This document shows positions 1-4,105 of a stretch of DNA of 6,178 bases, one piece after another; position 1 is the first letter of the stretch, and each line of letters begins with the position of its first letter. Position numbers and translations under genes: made by a program. This DNA is from Klebsiella pneumoniae (lineage in GTDB: Bacteria; Pseudomonadota; Gammaproteobacteria; Pseudomonadales; Azotimanducaceae). The stretch lies in assembly GCA_945878745.1 (NCBI GenBank), contig CAMDVY010000192.1, positions 1 through 6,178 on the forward strand, given 5' to 3'. The notes beneath the pieces were generated by a model. That model did no database searches. It saw only the letters and a program-made list of their open reading frames with translations, and was not told the DNA's origin.

Positions 1-551
1 AACGTCAGCTCCGGTTGTCCCACCGTCACCAGATGACTTCGCATCTGGTTCTTCAGCCGCGTTCGCTCTTTCACCAATCGATCTCGTTCCCGGTGCAGTC
101 GCCGCACGTCCTCTGCTTCTTCACTCGGTACATGCACCACCCGAAACGCCTGCCGATAGCCCGTGTGATAACGCATCAGCAAATCCAGCAACTTCTCAAC
201 ATCCACCCGATCCGTCTTCACCCCTCGACCGTGACGGGCCTTCTCAATGCTCGATGAATCAATCTCCAGGGCTTTCACCCCTTCCGATGTCAGCCATCGG
301 TACAGCCAGTGGCCATCTCGACCGGCTTCAAAACAGGCCACCACCTGTGCGCCAGGATCCACACCCAGCTTCGCCTTCGACACCGATATCTCCTTCAGCA
401 CTTCCCCGATCTGCCCAGCACCAACATCCCTGATCCGTATCTTTCCTGCGCCAGTCGAAAACCCAAGCTTCCACGTCCGACTCGACAGCTCCATCGCCAT
501 GTACAACTGTTTCGCAACTTCGTAACCTTCAACTCCGGCTGCTTGTTTCAT
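1..551 (-). CDS. IS110-family transposase, N-terminal part, runs off the left edge
   Basis: This is the DEDD (RuvC-like) recombinase of an IS110-type insertion sequence. Family members act on a circular intermediate and, where studied, are guided by a bridge RNA made from the element's own non-coding end. The reading frame is open from ATG at 551 to the window edge: 183 whole codons without a stop. Expected family landmarks are present: MAMELSSRTWKLGF near residues 18-31, CFEAGRDGHWLYRW near 73-86, and KTDRVDVEKL near 112-121. The putative catalytic residues are E21, E75, D114 and D117; the first is Glu where the classical family has Asp. A strong Shine-Dalgarno, GGAGG at 558-562, lies 6 bases before the ATG and supports this start. 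The C-terminal transposase domain with its conserved Ser is outside the window, so it cannot be judged whether the gene is intact. Family assignment is from recognised motifs; activity is not shown. Confidence 0.9.
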   Translation of the reverse strand, partial: MKQAAGVEGYEVAKQLYMAMELSSRTWKLGFSTGAGKIRIRDVGAGQIGEVLKEISVSKAKLGVDPGAQVVACFEAGRDGHWLYRWLTSEGVKALEIDSSSIEKARHGRGVKTDRVDVEKLLDLLMRYHTGYRQAFRVVHVPSEEAEDVRRLHRERDRLVKERTRLKNQMRSHLVTVGQPELT

Positions 552-784
552 CTCGCTCCTCCAAGTCTGTTTTTGGTAAAACGATTTTAGAGAAGTGTCG
601 GGAACAAGCAGCCTTCATAGGATCCACGATTGATTGAATCTGCCAACTTCATTAGTGATGGCGTTACAGTTTGATTTCCGCTGTTATCCCTGCTCTATCC
701 GCGCTCAATCATTTCGAAGCTCTGAACACCCCTGCGCACCATGTTTTGTTGCGAGATTATTGTCCAATCAAGGCTAGCGGTGGG
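552..784 (-). other. Non-coding region upstream of the transposase; candidate bridge-RNA region
   Basis: No credible gene lies in these 233 bases on either strand. Read on the minus strand they form the leader of the IS110-type transposase. In the IS110 group the bridge RNA is encoded in this position; in the IS1111 group it lies on the other side of the gene, outside this window. I see a small palindrome, TAAAA-CGA-TTTTA, at 577-589, which contains a TAAAAT hexamer on the minus strand, but no well-spaced -35 box. I could not fold a convincing bridge RNA by eye, so this rests on position only. Confidence 0.3.
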
Positions 785-810
785 GTCGCGGTCAGGAGAC
801 CGCTCCTGCA
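785..810 (-). repeat. REP-like palindromic unit A
   Basis: The unit has a short hairpin core, GCGGTC-AGGA-GACCGC, at 788-803. Read on the minus strand it begins TGCAGGAG, close to the GTAG-type head of bacterial REP sequences. It is the inverted partner of the unit at 848-871. Units like this are dispersed in gammaproteobacterial genomes and may be moved by Y1 (RAYT) transposases. No such transposase is visible here. Confidence 0.75.
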
Positions 811-847
811 ATGGGAAACGGCCGTCGCCAGACATCGTATTCCCTAC

Positions 848-871
848 TGTAGGCGGTCTCCTGACCGCGAC
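848..871 (+). repeat. REP-like palindromic unit B, inverted copy of unit A
   Basis: It begins TGTAGG and has the hairpin core GCGGTC-TCCT-GACCGC at 853-868. Bases 853-871 are an exact 19-base reverse complement of 785-803. Compared with unit A it lacks two bases (AG) after the head and has T instead of C in the head. The two heads face each other across a spacer of 37 bases, as in paired REP (BIME) arrangements. The pair can fold into one long hairpin, extended by GGGAA (813-817) with TTCCC (840-844). Confidence 0.75.
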
Positions 872-898
872 AACCCGGTGATCCGTTCATCCGTAGCA

Positions 899-927
899 CC
901 TGCACAGCGCACAGATGTGCGCGCAGG
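899..927. repeat. Strong inverted repeat upstream of the tRNA promoter
   Basis: CCTGC (899-903) pairs with GCAGG (923-927), and GCGCACA (907-913) pairs with TGTGCGC (916-922). This gives 12 pairs with a three-base bulge (ACA) on one side and a two-base centre. No T-run follows on either strand, so it does not look like an intrinsic terminator. It does not match the REP units beside it. Its role is unknown: it could be a protein-binding palindrome or a decayed repeat. Confidence 0.6.
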
Positions 928-975
928 CGCAGGGCATGTCTTTCTAAAAAACCAACTCCCGGCCACATCACCAGA

Positions 976-1012
976 TTGACACCCTCCAGATGCCTACCTA
1001 CTATCTCGCGCC
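976..1012 (+). promoter_or_regulatory. Sigma70-type promoter of the tRNA-Ala gene
   Basis: A perfect TTGACA (976-981) is followed after exactly 17 bases by TACTAT (999-1004), which matches TATAAT at 4 of 6 positions including the key first two and last. The next bases, CTCGCGCC, form a GC-rich discriminator, the hallmark of stable-RNA promoters under stringent (ppGpp/DksA) control. Transcription should begin near 1011-1012, leaving a leader of about 11 bases for RNase P to remove. An A-run at 946-951 could act as a weak UP-like element but lies somewhat far upstream. Confidence 0.75.
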
Positions 1013-1022
1013 TTCCTTCTGT

Positions 1023-1098
<76 letters not shown>

Positions 1099-1132
1099 AT
1101 TCACTGTTCCAGGTCAGTCAACTCCGTTCCCA

Positions 1133-1155
1133 GGCCAATCACTTCTCCGTTGGCC
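1133..1155 (+). other. Hairpin downstream of the tRNA
   Basis: GGCCAA (1133-1138) and TTGGCC (1150-1155) are perfect reverse complements around an 11-base loop. It lies 35 bases past the tRNA CCA end and 55 bases before the next start codon. It may protect or help end the tRNA precursor, but there is no T-run after it, so it is not a standard intrinsic terminator. Confidence 0.35.
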
Positions 1156-1209
1156 GCCGGGCAATGGGGTACACGCGCGAGCTTGTTCCTCAGAAAAGAG
1201 AGGTTTTTC

Positions 1210-1428
1210 ATGGCAGACAACCGCGATATCGAAAAGAACTATCCGAAGTCTGATTTTGTGGCCAAGTTGCGCCGGCTCGCCGATGCCATCGAAAACGATG
1301 AACGGTTCGAGATTCAGGTTGGGGGTGAACGCCTCTATGTGCCCGTAGGGGCGATCTACAACATCGAACACGAGCGGTCCGATGGCGAAGAGGAAATCGA
1401 ATTCCAGATCAAGTGGAGTCGACGTTGA
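1210..1428 (+). CDS. Small amphi-Trp domain protein
   Basis: This 72-residue soluble protein resembles the amphi-Trp domain family, small proteins whose alternating hydrophobic/charged C-terminal strand ends in a conserved Trp. A helix with the pattern FVAKLRRLADAIEN (residues 16-29) is followed by a strand-turn-strand, FEIQVGGERLYVP (33-45). An acidic, alternating segment, EEEIEFQIKW, runs from 60 to W69. The family's molecular function is not established. The start at 1210 is preferred over ATG 1150 because AGAGG (1199-1203) sits 6 bases before it and the upstream extension is not family-like. It follows the tRNA by 111 bases on the same strand; no clear separate promoter was found, so readthrough from the tRNA promoter is possible. 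There is no signal peptide or membrane segment. Confidence 0.85.
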   Translation: MADNRDIEKNYPKSDFVAKLRRLADAIENDERFEIQVGGERLYVPVGAIYNIEHERSDGEEEIEFQIKWSRR

Positions 1429-1531
1429 AATCGTCTGTGTAATCGTGGTTGATCACACACGTAATTCACACTAGGGATCACCGCGGCCTGACGTCATCGC
1501 TCCATGCGAAGAGCCAGACAATTTACGCCAT

Positions 1532-2746
1532 ATGCCCAGCATCAGCAGGAGCCTCCGATGTCCGCTTCCCTCACGGCTCACCAACGTTCGCATCTGGGAT
1601 GGTGTGAGCGATGATTACCTCGTTGACACCGACGCCATCCGTATCGAAGCGGGCCGAATCGTCGCGATGGGTAGCGGCAAGGTGCTTTGCGATGGGGCGG
1701 AAATCTACGACTGCGGTGGTCGAACGATCCTCCCAGGGCTGATCGATGCCCATATCCACCTGTGTCTCGATCCTGAAATTCGAGCCGCGCTGGATCAGGG
1801 AAAGGATACGCAGGCTGAACTCAGGCAGCGAATGATCGAACGCTGCGCCGCCATGGTGCGAGCTGGCATCACCACAGCGCGAGACCTCGGCGGTGGCACC
1901 TGGGACGAATTGCATATCCGTGATCGCATCCTCGCTGGAGAAATTCCTGGACCAAGATTGGTTTGCTCCGGCCAGCCCATCACCTCCATACAAGGGCACT
2001 GTCACTTCTGGGGTGGAGAGGCAGCCGACGTTGAAGCAGCGCTCTCTGTGCTGGAGTTACAGGTGGAGAAGGGCGCAGACCTCATCAAGGTGATGGCGAC
2101 CGGTGGCAATCTGACCCCTGGCTCAAAGCCCGAACTGGCTCAGTTTGATGAACCCACCCTGGTGACACTGGTCGCGCGTGCGAAATCACATGGCCGCCAC
2201 GTTGCCGCCCACTGCCACGGCACCACAGGCATCCGCAACGCCACTGCAGCCGGCGTCACCACCATCGAGCACTGCTCGTGGGTTGGCGCATCAGGTTGGG
2301 GCCAGGACTACGATGAAGAGACTGCGCGACAAATCGGTGAGCGCGGAATCTGGGTATCACCCACGGTGAGCGCGAACTGGAAGCGACACCTCGGTCGTGG
2401 TGACTTCGAGATCCGCGTCAGAGAGAACTTCCGCCGCATGCGCGAAGCCGGGGTGAAATTCATTGCCTCGACCGACGCGGGCATCCCCAACGTCTTGCAT
2501 CATCAATTGCCCCTGGCGTTGCCCATGTTTGCCCACTTTGCAGAACTCACACCGGTGCAGGTTCTGCGTGCGGCGACGTCGGACTGCGCGACCGCCATCG
2601 GGTTGGGTTGCGAAACTGGCCGCATCGAAGTCGGTATGAGTGCCGATCTCATGCTGGTGGCAGGTGATGTGCTGGTTGATCTCGACATGCTGGCGGCACC
2701 CGCGCAGGTGTGGGCCCGGGGAGTTCCGATGCTCGAGAAGGTCTGA
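1532..2746 (+). CDS. Metal-dependent amidohydrolase (imidazolonepropionase/prolidase-like)
   Basis: A cytoplasmic amidohydrolase-superfamily enzyme of 404 residues, the usual length for the group annotated as Xaa-Pro dipeptidase-like or imidazolonepropionase-like hydrolases. These cleave amide bonds with one or two metals in a TIM barrel. An N-terminal beta domain (RLTNVRIWDG, residues 15-24) leads to the HxH motif DAHIHL with H74 and H76. The other expected ligands are K186 in LIKVMATGG (probable carboxylated bridging lysine), H227 in AAHCHG, H247 in EHC, and D315 in STDAG. The beta domain returns with GRIEVGMSADLML near the C-terminus. All catalytic ligands are present, so it should be active; the substrate is unknown. 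ATG 1532 is the only in-frame start found, but it has no good Shine-Dalgarno. AGGAG at 1547-1551 instead serves ATG 1558, one base out of frame. It converges on the dipeptidase gene with 32 bases between. Confidence 0.92.
   Translation: MPSISRSLRCPLPSRLTNVRIWDGVSDDYLVDTDAIRIEAGRIVAMGSGKVLCDGAEIYDCGGRTILPGLIDAHIHLCLDPEIRAALDQGKDTQAELRQRMIERCAAMVRAGITTARDLGGGTWDELHIRDRILAGEIPGPRLVCSGQPITSIQGHCHFWGGEAADVEAALSVLELQVEKGADLIKVMATGGNLTPGSKPELAQFDEPTLVTLVARAKSHGRHVAAHCHGTTGIRNATAAGVTTIEHCSWVGASGWGQDYDEETARQIGERGIWVSPTVSANWKRHLGRGDFEIRVRENFRRMREAGVKFIASTDAGIPNVLHHQLPLALPMFAHFAELTPVQVLRAATSDCATAIGLGCETGRIEVGMSADLMLVAGDVLVDLDMLAAPAQVWARGVPMLEKV
1547..1560 (+). promoter_or_regulatory. Well-spaced Shine-Dalgarno and ATG, out of frame with the amidohydrolase
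   Basis: AGGAG (1547-1551) lies 6 bases before ATG (1558-1560). The frame it opens stops after 18 codons at TGA 1612-1614. Removing one C from CCC at 1568-1570 would join it to the amidohydrolase, giving the natural-looking N-terminus MSASSRLTNVRIWDG. This is probably the original start, but that is inference. Confidence 0.55.
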
Positions 2747-2778
2747 TCAATCCAGCCTTCCGCAGACCAGTTTGCGCG

Positions 2779-4053
2779 TCAACGCGTTCGTAACGCTGCG
2801 GCTTCCGCCATCACGCGCAGGAAGTTGCCACTCCAGATCTTGCCAACATCAGCTTCGCTGTAGCCGCGCTTCAACAATGCCTCGGTAACGTTGAACGCTT
2901 CGCTGGCATCATTGAAGCCGGCCAGTCCACCACCATGGTTGAAGTCCGAACCAATGCCCACATGGTCAATGCCGATCCGCTTGACGATGTAGTCAAGGTG
3001 AACCAGCATGTCATCGATGCTGCCTGGTCCAAGCAATTCGCTGACCCTGCCGAGAAAACGCTGTTTCACCGTTGTGTCATGAAGTTCCCAATACAGCTCG
3101 AATGGGTAGAGGAAATCTTCGGGTAGACCAGCGTCCCGCCGTGCAGCCCGGATGGACGCTACCAGCGCCTGGTCCGATGAGTCGAACAGATATCCCCGAA
3201 ATGGTGTCAGGTGAATGACTCCGCCCTTGGCGCCGATGCTGTCAATTTCGTCGTCGGAGAGATTGCGCGTCGCATGGGTGATTGATCGAACGTTGGAATG
3301 ACTGGCGATCACCGGTGCTGTTGATATCTCAAGGACCTGCAGGGTCGCGTCTTGTGAGAGCTGAGTGACATCAACCATCGCGCCCAGTGCGTTGATCCTC
3401 TCGATGGCGGCTTTGCCCAGTGCGGACAAACCGCCGTGTTCGGCGTCAGGCTCATGAGTTCCTGTCTCGGCGATGAACAGTGGCCTCGACGAGTCTGCGA
3501 AATCATTGTGCCCCATATGCGTGAGTGCAAACACACGCACACCGGCATCGTAGAAGTGGTCGATCGCGGTGACATCGCGACCGAGAATCAGCGCATTCTG
3601 AAATCCGAGGATGAGAGCCACCTTGTCTTTTTTGTGTGCTGTAATCACCTCTTGTGCAGAGCGCGCCAGAACAGCCTCGTTGGCCGGGTTGTCGGTCAAC
3701 GTTCGCACCGCAGCGAGCTTTCGTTCCGCTTCGATACGGGCCGCACGATATCCTGCTTCGTTGCGAGGACCTGGTGAAACCGCGACCGCCATCACTACTG
3801 CGTCCATGCCACCGGCCCGCATCTTTGCAGGCTCAACTCGCGACCGACCATCGGCACCTGCATAGGGCGAGATATCACCCTCCGGGATGATGTCTGCATG
3901 TGCATCAAGTACCAGAGTGCGACTGTGGATCGCGCGCGCCAGGGAAACGTCTTCGTCTGTCGACGATCCCTCCGGGGACGCCACTCTCCCGGTGCACCCG
4001 GCAACACTCAGTACCAGCAATAGCAGAATCACTGCCCGTATTCGGACGACCAT
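2779..4053 (-). CDS. Membrane dipeptidase (peptidase M19) family lipoprotein
   Basis: A 424-residue exported member of the M19 (renal dipeptidase-like) family, zinc enzymes that cleave dipeptides, including D-residue ones. The N-terminus is a lipoprotein signal: VRIR, a hydrophobic run (residues 7-18), and the lipobox VAG-C20. Thr follows Cys, so outer-membrane anchoring is expected. Family landmarks are LDAHAD (H52, D54), GVRVFALTH (171-179), IASHSN (H252), TRNLSDD (R263) and HVGIGSDFNHGGG (D370). Two usual second-zinc ligands are changed: the bridging Glu is Q152 (LGFQNA) and the His of the DLAH-type motif is Q231 (VDVTQLS). H52, D54 and D370 remain, so a one-metal site or altered activity is possible. 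I chose ATG 4053 because GGAG (4060-4063) lies 6 bases before it; starts at 4065 or 4119 would bury the signal peptide. It follows the CoA-transferase by 52 bases on the same strand, probably as one operon. Confidence 0.93.
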   Translation of the reverse strand: MVVRIRAVILLLLVLSVAGCTGRVASPEGSSTDEDVSLARAIHSRTLVLDAHADIIPEGDISPYAGADGRSRVEPAKMRAGGMDAVVMAVAVSPGPRNEAGYRAARIEAERKLAAVRTLTDNPANEAVLARSAQEVITAHKKDKVALILGFQNALILGRDVTAIDHFYDAGVRVFALTHMGHNDFADSSRPLFIAETGTHEPDAEHGGLSALGKAAIERINALGAMVDVTQLSQDATLQVLEISTAPVIASHSNVRSITHATRNLSDDEIDSIGAKGGVIHLTPFRGYLFDSSDQALVASIRAARRDAGLPEDFLYPFELYWELHDTTVKQRFLGRVSELLGPGSIDDMLVHLDYIVKRIGIDHVGIGSDFNHGGGLAGFNDASEAFNVTEALLKRGYSEADVGKIWSGNFLRVMAEAAALRTR

Positions 4054-4063
4054 ACCTTTCTCC
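4054..4063 (-). promoter_or_regulatory. Ribosome-binding site that sets the dipeptidase start
   Basis: On the minus strand GGAG (4063-4060) is followed by AAAGGT and then ATG at 4053. This spacing favours the start that places the lipoprotein signal at the very N-terminus. The ATG at 4065 has no comparable site. Confidence 0.7.
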
Positions 4064-4105
4064 ATGAGTTCATGACGTGCAGCAGGCCCTTTGTCCGACC
4101 CCGGG

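Larger units (their letters stand above)
1..784 (-). mobile_element. Partial IS110-type insertion sequence; outer boundary uncertain
   Basis: The transposase gene marks an insertion sequence whose 5' side lies in this window. IS110-family elements usually lack terminal inverted repeats and make little or no target duplication, so the end cannot be read directly. I placed the outer limit just before the REP-like palindromes at 785, because 552-784 has no gene and is visibly more AT-rich than its surroundings. IS110-group elements carry a 5' non-coding end of about this size. The true end could lie anywhere between about 600 and 785. Confidence 0.45.

Noticed and set aside
671..979. Plus-strand open frame of 102 codons across the REP region
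   Set aside because: It crosses both REP palindromes and the 899-927 inverted repeat and ends at the tRNA promoter, has no Shine-Dalgarno, and its product resembles no family I know.
1150..1209. Longer N-terminus for the amphi-Trp protein starting at ATG 1150
   Set aside because: The ATG overlaps the end of a hairpin and lacks a ribosome-binding site, while ATG 1210 has AGAGG at ideal spacing and the extension is not family-like.
1436..1459. Stem TGTGT-A-ATC / GAT-C-ACACA after the amphi-Trp gene as a terminator
   Set aside because: The stem is AT-rich with a mismatch and no T-run follows; too weak to call.
1571..2005. Minus-strand frame of 144 codons inside the amidohydrolase
   Set aside because: It lies antisense to the conserved HxH region; the plus-strand protein has all family motifs, so this is a shadow frame.
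2747..2778. Bidirectional terminator between the convergent genes
   Set aside because: The 32 bases show no convincing GC-rich stem with T-runs; termination may lie inside the opposing genes or be Rho-dependent.
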